Below are positions 16,413 through 24,054 of a stretch of DNA of 64,000 bases, one piece after another. The position numbers and the translations under genes were made by a program. The notes beneath the pieces are model-generated. The model had not been told where the DNA came from. It was given only the letters and a program-made list of their open reading frames with translations, and searched no databases. The DNA is from Brevibacillus centrosporus (lineage in GTDB: Bacteria; Bacillota; Bacilli; Brevibacillales; Brevibacillaceae). Every line of letters starts with the position of its first letter. Position 1 is the stretch's first letter. The stretch is taken from positions 124,001 through 188,000 of the forward strand of contig NZ_RHHP01000038.1 in NCBI RefSeq assembly GCF_003710815.1. Reading direction: 5' to 3'.

Positions 16413-16940
16413 CTACCCAGCGGCCTGGATAAGACCGCAAGCCAAGCGTTTGCCTGAGTTGCCCGCTGGCTGTGTGCGGAAGTCGTCGGGGTTCTGATGG
16501 ATAATGACCGTCCTGCCGATGACATCAGCGACACGAAACTTGTTTGTGAAAAAGCTCATACGTGCGTAGCCGTCATTGGAAAAGAGAGGAGGAAAATCTC
16601 CGGCGTGATTGCCATGGGGCTGATCAGTTGGGTTCCAATGAGAGCCGGCGGATTGAAACGGATCTTGGGGATCGCCGACGGCACAAGAGCTGTTGTCGTG
16701 TAAATGAAAGCCGAAGGGACCGATAGGCGGGTGGTCGCCGCTCGCAGGTCGATAAGCTGGAAGACCGCTAACCTCTACAAAGACCTCGGAGCCGTAGGGG
16801 ACATCCAAAAAAGCAATATAGCCGTGTAGATTCGGAGCCAAAGGACCTCCCTGGATTTCTGCAATGGCCTTTGTAGGCGTGAAGACGTGCTGAGAGGAAA
16901 CCGTTTGGGGAAAGTATCCGTACGGTTGATACCAATTCAT
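16413..16940 (-). CDS. Cu/Zn superoxide dismutase-family protein
   Basis: SodC-like protein of 175 residues. The copper and zinc ligands can be followed: FHLHD, GSHWNP, HGNHAGDFP and the late IIHQNPDDF, plus the terminal SGKRLACGLI with the disulphide Cys; its partner Cys is in NSSCAVGD. Thus the active site looks complete. No signal peptide or lipobox is evident: the start is hydrophilic (MNWYQPYGYFP), unlike most secreted SodC proteins and unlike Bacillus YojM. It may be cytoplasmic, spore-associated, or exported in another way. Start ATG 16940 has GAGG 12 nt upstream; a GTG at 16958 lacks a site. Confidence 0.8.
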   Translation of the reverse strand: MNWYQPYGYFPQTVSSQHVFTPTKAIAEIQGGPLAPNLHGYIAFLDVPYGSEVFVEVSGLPAYRPASGDHPPIGPFGFHLHDNSSCAVGDPQDPFQSAGSHWNPTDQPHGNHAGDFPPLFSNDGYARMSFFTNKFRVADVIGRTVIIHQNPDDFRTQPAGNSGKRLACGLIQAAG

Positions 16941-17087
16941 AGGAAATGTCAGCCTCACTATCTGGATTTTTCTGGTGTAGCATATGTCGTAGGTAGGCGC
17001 TGGGTTCCGGTTCTATTTCAGGGCGAGGGAGTGCATGAAGCGACCTGGACGTAAAAGCTCCGCCGTTATGCAGGAGGTCAAAAGCAT

Positions 17088-17126
17088 AAAAAAAAAACGA
17101 ACCGTCCAGAGACTTCCAGACGGTTC
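17088..17126 (-). terminator. Terminator of the ABC-F gene
   Basis: On the minus strand GAACCGTC pairs with GACGGTTC, followed by a run of nine or ten T. Confidence 0.88.
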
Positions 17127-17155
17127 ATGCGCTTGGCGTGAGCTGTATTTTTCGG

Positions 17156-18634
17156 TTACAGCTCAACGATTTTGGTAGCGATGTTTTTGCAGAACGCGCT
17201 GTCATGCTCCACAAGCAAGATCGTGGGGGAGTATTCGAGCAGCAGCTCTTCGATTTGCATGCGGGAGATTACGTCGATGAAGTTGAGCGGTTCATCCCAA
17301 ACATGGAGATGCGCCTGTTCACAAAGGCTTTTGGCAATGAGCACCTTTTTCTTCTGTCCACCGCTGAAAGCCGCGATGTCCTTTTCAAATTGAACGCGAG
17401 AGAAGTCGAGCTTGCGCAAAATCGCCTTGAACAGACTTTCGTCGATGCTATTTTCTTTTGCAAAGGCGGTCAGGTTGCCGCGCAGGTGAGCCGTGTCCTG
17501 CGAGACGTAGGAGATTTTCAGCTGACTAGGCTTGCGGAAGGTCCCGGTGTGCGAGATGTTTTCGCCACAAATCAGCTTCAGGAGGCTCGACTTCCCTGAA
17601 CCGTTTTTGCCGGAAAGGGAGATGCGGTCGCCCTGCTCGATGGAAAAGCTGATATCTTTACATACGGTCTTCTCTCCATAGAAGAGGGAGACATCGTCCA
17701 GCTCAACGAGTCGGCTTGTATGAAAGCTCAGCTGGGAAAGCTTGAGCTTCTCGGAGCTTTCCACATTTTTGAGGAGCTTCGCCTTCTCGTCCATGGCGGA
17801 TTGCTGCCTGGACTCGATGGACTTGGACCGCTGCATCATCTTGGCTGCTTTGTGACCTACATAGCCTTTATCCAGCTTGGAGCCGGAATTCGTGGTCCCA
17901 TTCTTCGTTTTTTCTACTTTATCGGACCAGTTCGAGGTGCGTTTGGCGGCAGCGGACAAGCGATTGATGTCCTTTTTGAGTTTTTCATTCTCGGCTAGCT
18001 CATAGCTGTCCTGCAGCTCCTTGTTATGCCACCAGGAGGAGAAGTTGCCTTTTTGGATGTCGATGTTGGTCTTGTTAATGGACAGGATGTGGTCCACGCA
18101 GTTATCCAAAAAGGCTCGGTCGTGAGAGACCAGGATAAAGCCGTGCTTGGAGCGGAGATAGTCACTGACGATTTTCCGCGCATGCCGGTCCAGGTGGTTG
18201 GTCGGCTCGTCAATCAGCAGAAAGCTGTTTTCTTTCAGGAACAAGGCGGCCAGCATCACTTTGGTCTGCTCTCCGTTCGACAAGGTTTCAAAGGGCCGGT
18301 AAAGAACGTCCTCAGATACCTGGAGCAGGGACAGCTCGCGCATGACTTCCCACTCGAGGGCATCGGGGCAGATGCCGGCAAAGACTTCCATGGTGTTGCC
18401 CTCTTTGTTGGCGATCTGGAACGGAAAGTATTCGAAGGCGACCTTTGCAGAGATGCTGCCGCTGTAATCGTACTTGCCGAGCAGCAGGTTGAGGAAAGTG
18501 GTTTTCCCGCGACCATTTCTCCCCGTGAAGCCTAATTTCCAGTCAGTATCGATCTGAAAGCTCACTTTTTCAAAGATGTTATCGTAACTGCCGTCATAGG
18601 CAAAAGTCAGGTTTGCCACGTTTATTAAAGACAT
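17156..18634 (-). CDS. Lsa-type ABC-F ribosomal protection protein
   Basis: A 492-residue soluble protein with two ABC ATPase domains and no membrane segments. ABC-F proteins of the Lsa group bind the ribosomal E site and dislodge lincosamides, streptogramin A and pleuromutilins. Domain 1 has Walker A TGRNGRGKTT, the signature LSNGEQ and LIDEPTNHLD. The charged linker (about 190-300) is the antibiotic-resistance loop region. Domain 2 has SGKNGSGKSS, FSGGQKKKV and VWDEPLNFID. AGGAGG is 7 nt before ATG 18634. The leader carries a six-codon peptide and rearrangeable hairpins, implying antibiotic-induced expression. The exact drug spectrum is not predictable. Confidence 0.88.
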   Translation of the reverse strand: MSLINVANLTFAYDGSYDNIFEKVSFQIDTDWKLGFTGRNGRGKTTFLNLLLGKYDYSGSISAKVAFEYFPFQIANKEGNTMEVFAGICPDALEWEVMRELSLLQVSEDVLYRPFETLSNGEQTKVMLAALFLKENSFLLIDEPTNHLDRHARKIVSDYLRSKHGFILVSHDRAFLDNCVDHILSINKTNIDIQKGNFSSWWHNKELQDSYELAENEKLKKDINRLSAAAKRTSNWSDKVEKTKNGTTNSGSKLDKGYVGHKAAKMMQRSKSIESRQQSAMDEKAKLLKNVESSEKLKLSQLSFHTSRLVELDDVSLFYGEKTVCKDISFSIEQGDRISLSGKNGSGKSSLLKLICGENISHTGTFRKPSQLKISYVSQDTAHLRGNLTAFAKENSIDESLFKAILRKLDFSRVQFEKDIAAFSGGQKKKVLIAKSLCEQAHLHVWDEPLNFIDVISRMQIEELLLEYSPTILLVEHDSAFCKNIATKIVEL

Positions 18635-18639
18635 ACATG

Positions 18640-18853
18640 ATCCTCCTGTATATAGAAAATGAGCTGCAAGAAAGTACATTCTCACAGCTCATACATACAG
18701 CAAAGCCAAGCCTAAAGAAGGCATGACGAGGATATATGGTCTGAGTGAAAAGAATGGATCTTTCTTGCTCGCACAAGCACAACAAAACAAGAGGCATCTT
18801 CTGCCCGTTTGATTTGGTTATGCTTCGCTTCATTAGCAAGAAAGATTATCCAT
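18640..18853 (-). promoter_or_regulatory. erm-like attenuator leader of the Lsa gene
   Basis: Read on the minus strand. Segment 1, inside the leader peptide (18835-18853), pairs with segment 2 (18754-18769, AGCAAGAAAGATCCAT) over 16 bp with a 3-nt bulge. Segment 2 can instead pair 9 bp with segment 3 (18666-18674, CTTTCTTGC). Segment 3 overlaps a hairpin formed by ATGAGCTG and CAGCTCAT (18685-18692 and 18659-18666) just before the Lsa ribosome-binding site. ATCCTC at 18728-18733 could also mask GAGGAT of that site (18640-18645). Ribosome stalling on the leader would free segment 2 and refold the region. Mechanism is inference. Confidence 0.65.
18833..18853 (-). CDS. Leader peptide MDNLSC of the Lsa gene
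   Basis: Six codons and a stop, with GGAG 8 nt before the ATG at 18853. Its codons form the 5' arm of the long leader hairpin. This arrangement is known from erm, cat and ARE ABC-F genes, where drug-stalled ribosomes on the leader induce the resistance gene. Confidence 0.6.
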   Translation of the reverse strand: MDNLSC

Positions 18854-18884
18854 CTTTTCATCTCCAGTCGTTATGTTTGTATTT

Positions 18885-18913
18885 ACAATAGCACATTCGG
18901 TTTTATGTTTCAA
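18885..18913 (-). promoter_or_regulatory. Sigma-A promoter of the Lsa leader
   Basis: TTGAAA (18908-18913) and TATTGT (18885-18890), read on the minus strand, are spaced 17 bp. The predicted start is just before the leader peptide's ribosome-binding site. Confidence 0.7.
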
Positions 18914-19028
18914 CACGGGGCGAGATGTGTCAAAAAAATGGACGTTTGGTCGAAAATGCAGAAAAAGGGTGACAAGAGAAGGAAAAAACTCTGGACGTCA
19001 TCGATGGTCAGATTTATTCTATTCCTAG

Positions 19029-19058
19029 AGAACGCTCCGGATGGGGTGTTCTTTTTTT
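19029..19058 (+). terminator. Orphan intrinsic terminator
   Basis: A ten-base stem, AGAACGCTCC with GGGGTGTTCT (two G-T pairs) and loop GGAT, followed by seven T. No plus-strand gene is recognised before it. It may end antisense or small-RNA transcription from the Lsa leader region. Confidence 0.55.
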
Positions 19059-19205
19059 GTTGTCGATTTCCTCTTTTCGTTTAGGTGGTTTCTTTTTTTC
19101 GAGTTGATGCTAGAATCAGAATCGTTGTACTCATTCACCGTAGGCATTTTGTTGCAAAAGAAGTAAAATAATTCTGATAGAAGGCATCGAAGGGAGGATT
19201 TCACC

Positions 19206-19556
19206 ATGGACGTAAGAAAGGATGAAACGATTTTTTGCACGGGCTATTCGCGTTTGCCTGATGGGATGGCGGCTAAAAATCTGTACGGGGTCATGGGAGT
19301 CGGGTTTGAGATTGATCCGGAGACTGACAAAATCGTCAATGCTTCATGCACCTTTGTTACCAACATGTGCAATGATTTTATCAAGAGTATTCTGGTTGGG
19401 CACGATTTGAAAAACGGAGTGGATCTCCCCATTCAAAAATTCGAACGACGTTATTTTGGACTGGGAAAAAAAGCGATCGTCTCAGCTATCCGCGATGCCT
19501 ACAATCAGTTTGAAATTTATAAATCCATGACGTATGCAGAGGCAGCGTCGGAGTAA
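19206..19556 (+). CDS. DUF3870-family protein
   Basis: Conserved protein of 116 residues whose whole length fits the DUF3870 family: TIFCTGYSRLPDGMAAKNLYGVMGVGFEIDP at the start, then the conserved CTFVT, FIKSILVGHDL and YFGLGKKAIVSAIRDAYNQFE. No catalytic function is established. GGGAGG precedes ATG 19206. It is monocistronic, upstream of the peptide-utilisation locus; a promoter for that locus begins 13 bases after its stop. Confidence 0.82.
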   Translation: MDVRKDETIFCTGYSRLPDGMAAKNLYGVMGVGFEIDPETDKIVNASCTFVTNMCNDFIKSILVGHDLKNGVDLPIQKFERRYFGLGKKAIVSAIRDAYNQFEIYKSMTYAEAASE

Positions 19557-19568
19557 AAACAGAGTATA

Positions 19569-19597
19569 TTGAAAATTGGGTCAGATGCAGGTATAAT
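19569..19597 (+). promoter_or_regulatory. Sigma-A promoter of the first peptidase leader
   Basis: TTGAAA (19569-19574) and a perfect TATAAT (19592-19597) are separated by 17 bp. Transcription should start near 19604, at the edge of the conserved leader RNA. Confidence 0.85.
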
Positions 19598-19604
19598 GAC
19601 CCCT

Positions 19605-19736
19605 AACAGATGAATTCCAGCAAGACGGTGTTCCAGTGGACAGGCATCCCCTGTTCATACCAGACGGGACGTACGGACCAAGCTGAATGATCCTGGCGCT
19701 TACCAGCGTTCGGATTGTTTTGGTTTGGTCCTTTTT
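19605..19736 (+). ncRNA. Structured leader RNA A with terminator (candidate new cis-regulatory motif)
   Basis: Conserved with leader B (21071-21200). Order: AACAGATG, CAGC (19618-19621), P1 GTGTTCC/GGGACGT (19628-19634 with 19666-19672), P2 GTGGACAGG/CCTGTTCAT (19636-19644 with 19650-19658) closed by the loop CATCC, then GACCAAGCTGA (19676-19686). The last segment forms the 5' arm of a terminator with TTGGTCC (19725-19731) and five T. CAGC could pair with GCTG in the terminator arm, giving an alternative antiterminated fold. I do not recognise it as a T-box or any riboswitch class I know. Confidence 0.7.
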
Positions 19737-19778
19737 GCATGCAGATACTTACTCAAAACAGGGAATGGGGGACGAAAG

Positions 19779-20966
19779 ATGCTTTTGGCGATTCCTACAG
19801 CCGAAATCCGGCAGAGGCAAGCAGCCTTTCTGGCAAGATTGGAGAAAAACGGGGTGGAGGGTGCCGTTCTATTTAGCGTCACGGATATTTTTTATTTGAC
19901 GGGATTCCATTTTCATCCGACAGAGCGACCCATCGGTTTGTTTTTTGCGCCGAATGGGAAATCTCATCTGTTTGTTCCCGCGCTAGAGCACGAGCACGCT
20001 GAGAAGTACGCTGCCGTAGATGGGGTGCACTCTTATCCAGAGTATCCGGGCTTGCGTCACCCGATGGAGTACTTGAAAGATGCTTTGATCGCAGCTGATT
20101 TACAAGGCAAAACAATAGGACTCGATGCAGATGGCTATGGTTCTCCGATGGGATATCGAGGGCCGAGGGTCAGCGAGCTGGTAGACGCCAAGGCATTCGT
20201 CTCCCTGCGAGGCTGGGTGGAGGAAGCAAGGGCGGTCAAGTCAGCAAATGAGCTGGAGCTGATCAAAGAATCGTTGCGTTGGTCTCATCTCGCTCATCGG
20301 CTGTTGCAAAAGTACTCCAAAGCGGGGAGCAACGCGATGGAGATTGAAGGACGAGCGAGCCACGAAGCTTCCATGATGATGCTGGAAGCGCTTGGACCGG
20401 ATTACAAGCCGTACGGGGGATACGGCCACAATGTCATCGCCGTTTTCAGAGGGCAGGTAGGTCCCATGTCAGCCATTCCTCACGCGGTGACCCAAAGTAT
20501 CACTCTAGGGCATGGGGATACGTTGGTGACCGGGGCAGACGCTGCTGTTTGGGGCTATCACAGTGAGCTGGAGCGCACGATGTTTGTAGGGGAAGCGACC
20601 AAGGAGCAGGAGAAGTATTTTCAGCTCATGCTAGGGGCGCAAGAGACAGCATTTGCTACCATTCGGGCGGGGATTCCGGCGAAGCGAGTGGAGGAGGAAG
20701 TACAGCGCTATTTCCGCGATAACGGGGTTACCCACCTGACACGTCACCATACGGGGCATGCACTGGGCTTGATGAATCATGAAGCACCGTTTTTTGACCT
20801 GGGAGAGGAAACGATTCTGCAAGCGGGCATGGTCATGTCCGTTGAGCCAGGAATCTACGTGAATGGCCTAGGAGGTTTCCGCCATGCCGAGACGATCGTG
20901 GTAACAGGTGCTGGGATGGAAATGCTGACGTACTACCCACGAGATTTGGAATCATTGATTTGCTGA
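19779..20966 (+). CDS. M24-family metallopeptidase (Xaa-Pro dipeptidase-like) 1
   Basis: Cytoplasmic creatinase/prolidase-fold protein of 395 residues. An N-terminal creatinase_N domain (1 to about 160) precedes the pita-bread metallopeptidase domain. Metal-ligand regions are GADAAVWGYHSELERT, where the second Asp position reads Glu, HHTGHALG at about residue 322, SVEPGIY and RHAETIVV. The SELERT spelling occurs in some creatinase-like M24 proteins, so activity is possible but the dinuclear site is non-standard. ATG 19779 follows a GGGGGA site. It is the first gene behind leader RNA A and is paired with a second M24 gene, so it probably trims proline-containing or unusual dipeptides delivered by the Dpp transporter. 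Confidence 0.85.
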   Translation: MLLAIPTAEIRQRQAAFLARLEKNGVEGAVLFSVTDIFYLTGFHFHPTERPIGLFFAPNGKSHLFVPALEHEHAEKYAAVDGVHSYPEYPGLRHPMEYLKDALIAADLQGKTIGLDADGYGSPMGYRGPRVSELVDAKAFVSLRGWVEEARAVKSANELELIKESLRWSHLAHRLLQKYSKAGSNAMEIEGRASHEASMMMLEALGPDYKPYGGYGHNVIAVFRGQVGPMSAIPHAVTQSITLGHGDTLVTGADAAVWGYHSELERTMFVGEATKEQEKYFQLMLGAQETAFATIRAGIPAKRVEEEVQRYFRDNGVTHLTRHHTGHALGLMNHEAPFFDLGEETILQAGMVMSVEPGIYVNGLGGFRHAETIVVTGAGMEMLTYYPRDLESLIC

Positions 20967-21007
20967 TAAAGTTGTCGAGAAAAATAATTTTAATGAGAAT
21001 TAAATTA

Positions 21008-21036
21008 TTGTATTTTTGTTAAAAATAAGATAAGAT
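21008..21036 (+). promoter_or_regulatory. Candidate promoter of the second peptidase leader
   Basis: TTGTAT (21008-21013) and TAAGAT (21031-21036) with a 17-bp spacer. Just upstream, AATAATTT and AAATTATT form a 27-bp AT-rich dyad (about 20982-21008) that could be an operator. Confidence 0.45.
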
Positions 21037-21070
21037 ACAAAAGTAAGAATATTAACAATCAAAAGAAAAC

Positions 21071-21200
21071 AACAGATGTTCACAGCAAGCCTAAATTCCT
21101 GTGGATAGGCAGCCCCTATTCATACACTCGGAGTTTATGACCAAGCTGATCATTTGTCTCCTCAGTATGAGTCGGGACGAGTGTTTGGCTTGGTCTTTTT
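21071..21200 (+). ncRNA. Structured leader RNA B with terminator (candidate new cis-regulatory motif)
   Basis: Second copy of the motif. CAGC at 21083-21086; P1 AAATTCC/GGAGTTT (21093-21099 with 21130-21136); P2 GTGGATAGG/CCTATTCAT (21101-21109 with 21115-21123), loop CAGCC; then the identical GACCAAGCTGA (21139-21149). The terminator is GACCAAGC with GCTTGGTC (21188-21195) and five T. Relative to leader A, P2 shows one C-G to T-A exchange and P1 three changes that keep pairing, while the lower terminator stem is shared. The next gene begins 40 bases later. Confidence 0.7.
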
Positions 21201-21239
21201 CGTGCATGCGTGTGGCAGCCAAGAAAGGAGCATCCCTTT

Positions 21240-22337
21240 ATGAAACCTTTTACAGGACGCTTGCAGCGTTGCCTCCTGTCCATGCAGTCAGAGCGGATGA
21301 GCCGATTACTCGTCAGTTCCACAGCCAACTTGTACTACCTAACCGGGCAACCCATTTCCACGGGAGAGCGTCTCAGCTGTCTATACTTCGATGGGGAGAG
21401 CAAACCCAAGCTGTTTATCCATCAAATGTTTGCGGGGCAGCTATCTTTACCGGAAGAAATCGAGACCATCCTTTGGGCGGATGAAGACGACCCGGTAGCT
21501 CTTCTGGCAGAGCATGTAGGCACAGAAGGTGAGATTGCCATTGATCTTACCTGGTCCAGCTCCTATCTGATTGATCTGTTGCGTTTGCGACCGCAGCTCC
21601 TGCCTGTGAAGAGCCACATTGTTGAGAAGCTGCGGGAAATCAAGGATGAGTGCGAAGTCAACACGCTGCGTCAATCTGCGCGTATTGCCGATGCCGTTAT
21701 GCACCAAGTTGTCGAGTTGCAGTATTATCCTGCGACAGAGCGAGAAATGGCTGAGACGATCCGCAGCTTTTTCGGAGAGCATTCAGTGCATGATCTGTCC
21801 TTTCAGCCGATTATTGGATTCGGGAAAAACAGTGCGAATCCACATCATGAGATCGGCATGACCAGTTTGATACCTGAGCAAGCACTCTTGATCGACATGG
21901 GCGGGGTTTATCACAGCTACTGCTCAGACATCACCCGGACGCTCTATTACGGCAAGCAGAACCAACGATTTGAAGAAATCTATAAAATCGTCCGCGCTGC
22001 GCAGGAAAAGGCGATTGAAATGATCAGGCCGGGGGTTCGCTTTGCGGATGTAGATCGAATGATTCGCAGCGAGTTTGCTAAAGTGGGCTACGATCGTTTT
22101 TTCACACATCGAACAGGCCACGGATTGGGTCTGGAGCTGCATGAAGGACCGTTCCTGCATCAGAAAAATGAGGAGGAGATGCAGGCAGGAATGGTTTTTA
22201 GCATCGAGCCCGGGATCTATTTGCCAGGAGAGTTTGGGGTTCGCATAGAGGATATCGTCGTAGTGACAGAGGCGGGCTGCGAGATACTGACGCAGAGTCC
22301 AAAGGAGATTAGCTACATCGACATTCGCGAGGGGTAA
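21240..22337 (+). CDS. M24-family Xaa-Pro peptidase 2
   Basis: A 365-residue prolidase/aminopeptidase-P-like enzyme. The N-terminal creatinase_N domain is followed by a canonical catalytic domain with all ligand motifs: LLIDMGGVYHSYCSDITRT with both Asp, HRTGHGLG at about residue 290, SIEPGIYL and VRIEDIVVV. It should hydrolyse bonds before proline in di- or oligopeptides. ATG 21240 has AAAGGAG 9 nt upstream. It lies behind its own leader RNA B and just before the peptide-binding lipoprotein gene, starting the main transporter operon. Confidence 0.9.
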   Translation: MKPFTGRLQRCLLSMQSERMSRLLVSSTANLYYLTGQPISTGERLSCLYFDGESKPKLFIHQMFAGQLSLPEEIETILWADEDDPVALLAEHVGTEGEIAIDLTWSSSYLIDLLRLRPQLLPVKSHIVEKLREIKDECEVNTLRQSARIADAVMHQVVELQYYPATEREMAETIRSFFGEHSVHDLSFQPIIGFGKNSANPHHEIGMTSLIPEQALLIDMGGVYHSYCSDITRTLYYGKQNQRFEEIYKIVRAAQEKAIEMIRPGVRFADVDRMIRSEFAKVGYDRFFTHRTGHGLGLELHEGPFLHQKNEEEMQAGMVFSIEPGIYLPGEFGVRIEDIVVVTEAGCEILTQSPKEISYIDIREG

Positions 22338-22385
22338 CAAAGAAGAGAAAAATAGAAAGCTTATTTCGAAAGGGGATCAGTTGAG

Positions 22386-24002
22386 ATGAAAAAGAAAGGC
22401 TTTTGCGCATTGCTTTCCGTTGCGTTTCTGGTGAGTGCTGCTCTGACTGGCTGCAGCTACAAGGCACCGGAAAGCTCATCATCCGGGGGCACTCAGCAGC
22501 AAGCAACGACAGAGGGGCAGCCTGCACAAACGGGAACAGCTGATGAGCTAAAGATTGGACTGGATGTAGATGCGGGAACGATGGACCCAAGGCTCTCCAG
22601 AGATACGACGGCTGCTCGGGTAACGGATGTGGTTTTCGATGGGCTCATCCGACTGTCCGACAAATTGGAAGCACAGCCAGCCTTGGCGGAGAAGTGGGAA
22701 AATCCTGATCCTACGACATGGGTCTTCACGCTGCGAAAGGGCGTGACCTTCCATGACGGGTCTCCCTTTACCGCTGAGGACGTGAAGTTCACGTACGATT
22801 CACTCCTAGATCCGAATTTCAAAGCGCCGTATGCCAAGCTTTACGCACCGATCTCCAAAGTGGAAGTCGTTGACGAGCAGACGGTCAAATTTACTTTGAA
22901 GCAGCCATACGCACCACTTCTGAGCTATCTGGATTTGGGCATTGTTCCAAAGAGCTTGGCTGAAAAGGATCCACAGGCGTTTTCCTCCAATCCGGTAGGA
23001 ACCGGTCCGTACAAAATGGTGAAGTGGGATAAAAACAGCAAGATTTCCTTTGAAGCAAATGAGCAGTACTGGGGTGGCCCTGCGAAAACCAAAAAGCTGA
23101 CTTACTTCATCATCCCGGACAACAGCACGCGCGTTTCCGCTTTGGAAGCAGGAGACGTCGATCTGGTGCATTCTCCGCTCTCTCCGCAGGACATTGCCAA
23201 AATAAAGAGCAACAGCAAATTCACAGTCAAGGAGACAGAGGGGCTCGGTTATACCTACCTTAACTACAATACGACCAATCCGATTTTGTCAGATGTCAAA
23301 GTACGTCAAGCGCTAGCCCATCTCGTAGATAAGAAGCTGATATCGGACAGTCTCTACGCAGGAATGGATAAGCCAGGGCAATCACCTTTGATTCCTCCTT
23401 CATGGGCTTATGATCCAAGCATCACGGGTTACTCCTACGATCCTGTGGAGGCAAAGGCACTGTTTGAAGAGGCGGGCTGGAAGGACAGCAATAATGACGG
23501 CATTTTAGACAAGGACGGCAAAAAATTGACTCTTACTCTGTCCACGCATACGGAAGACCCGAATCGGATGCAAACAGTGGAGTTCCTGCAAAATGAGTTC
23601 ACCAAAGCGGGGGTAGACGCGAAGGTATCGACTACCGAGTGGCCGACCTTCTCTGCGAACATGATGGCGCAAAAATTTGATATCGCGCTTCTGGGCTGGC
23701 TGAGTCTGGTTGATCCGGACCGCGCCATGTACGGCCAATTCCAGTCGCAAAGTGAGAACAACTACGGCAAGTACAATAATCCGAAGGTAGATGAGCTTTT
23801 GGACAAAGGCCGTGCTTCACTGGATCAGGCAGAGCGAGCCAGGGTTTATCAGGAAGTAGCCAAAATCGTTACAGATGAGGTTGCGTACGACGTTGTCCTG
23901 TATCAGGGCTATGTCGCGATGTACGCCAACAATCTCACAGGCTTCAAGGAACACCCGAAAGGTAGCTTGTACAACCTCAAAGATGTGGAAGTGAAAAAAT
24001 AG
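22386..24002 (+). CDS. Oligopeptide/dipeptide ABC transporter binding lipoprotein (DppA/OppA-like)
   Basis: Membrane-anchored substrate-binding protein of 538 residues, SBP_bac_5 family. The lipobox is ALTGCSY (Cys at about residue 23), followed by a Ser/Gly/Gln linker. Family landmarks: GLDVDAGTMDPRLSRD, PALAEKWE, TFTLRKGVTFHDG-like WVFTLRKGVTFHDG, GTGPYKM, and VRQALAHLVDK. It captures peptides for the permease pair encoded next. A stable hairpin directly after the stop probably raises its relative mRNA level. Dipeptide versus oligopeptide preference cannot be read from the sequence; neighbouring proline peptidases suggest short peptides. Confidence 0.92.
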   Translation: MKKKGFCALLSVAFLVSAALTGCSYKAPESSSSGGTQQQATTEGQPAQTGTADELKIGLDVDAGTMDPRLSRDTTAARVTDVVFDGLIRLSDKLEAQPALAEKWENPDPTTWVFTLRKGVTFHDGSPFTAEDVKFTYDSLLDPNFKAPYAKLYAPISKVEVVDEQTVKFTLKQPYAPLLSYLDLGIVPKSLAEKDPQAFSSNPVGTGPYKMVKWDKNSKISFEANEQYWGGPAKTKKLTYFIIPDNSTRVSALEAGDVDLVHSPLSPQDIAKIKSNSKFTVKETEGLGYTYLNYNTTNPILSDVKVRQALAHLVDKKLISDSLYAGMDKPGQSPLIPPSWAYDPSITGYSYDPVEAKALFEEAGWKDSNNDGILDKDGKKLTLTLSTHTEDPNRMQTVEFLQNEFTKAGVDAKVSTTEWPTFSANMMAQKFDIALLGWLSLVDPDRAMYGQFQSQSENNYGKYNNPKVDELLDKGRASLDQAERARVYQEVAKIVTDEVAYDVVLYQGYVAMYANNLTGFKEHPKGSLYNLKDVEVKK

Positions 24003-24007
24003 GAGGC

Positions 24008-24027
24008 AGGGGAGATTTCTCTCCCCT
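24008..24027 (+). other. Intercistronic hairpin after the binding-protein gene
   Basis: AGGGGAGA and TCTCCCCT form an 8-bp stem with a 4-nt loop and no T run. Such structures often protect the upstream binding-protein mRNA from 3' decay. Confidence 0.6.
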
Positions 24028-24054
24028 CCACTTACAGCGTAAGGAGCGATCCTT

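Noticed and set aside
19605-21200. T-box interpretation of the peptidase leaders
   Set aside because: The conserved T-box core (TGGNACCGCG-like) and a stem I specifier pattern are absent in both, unlike the real T-box before ilvA.
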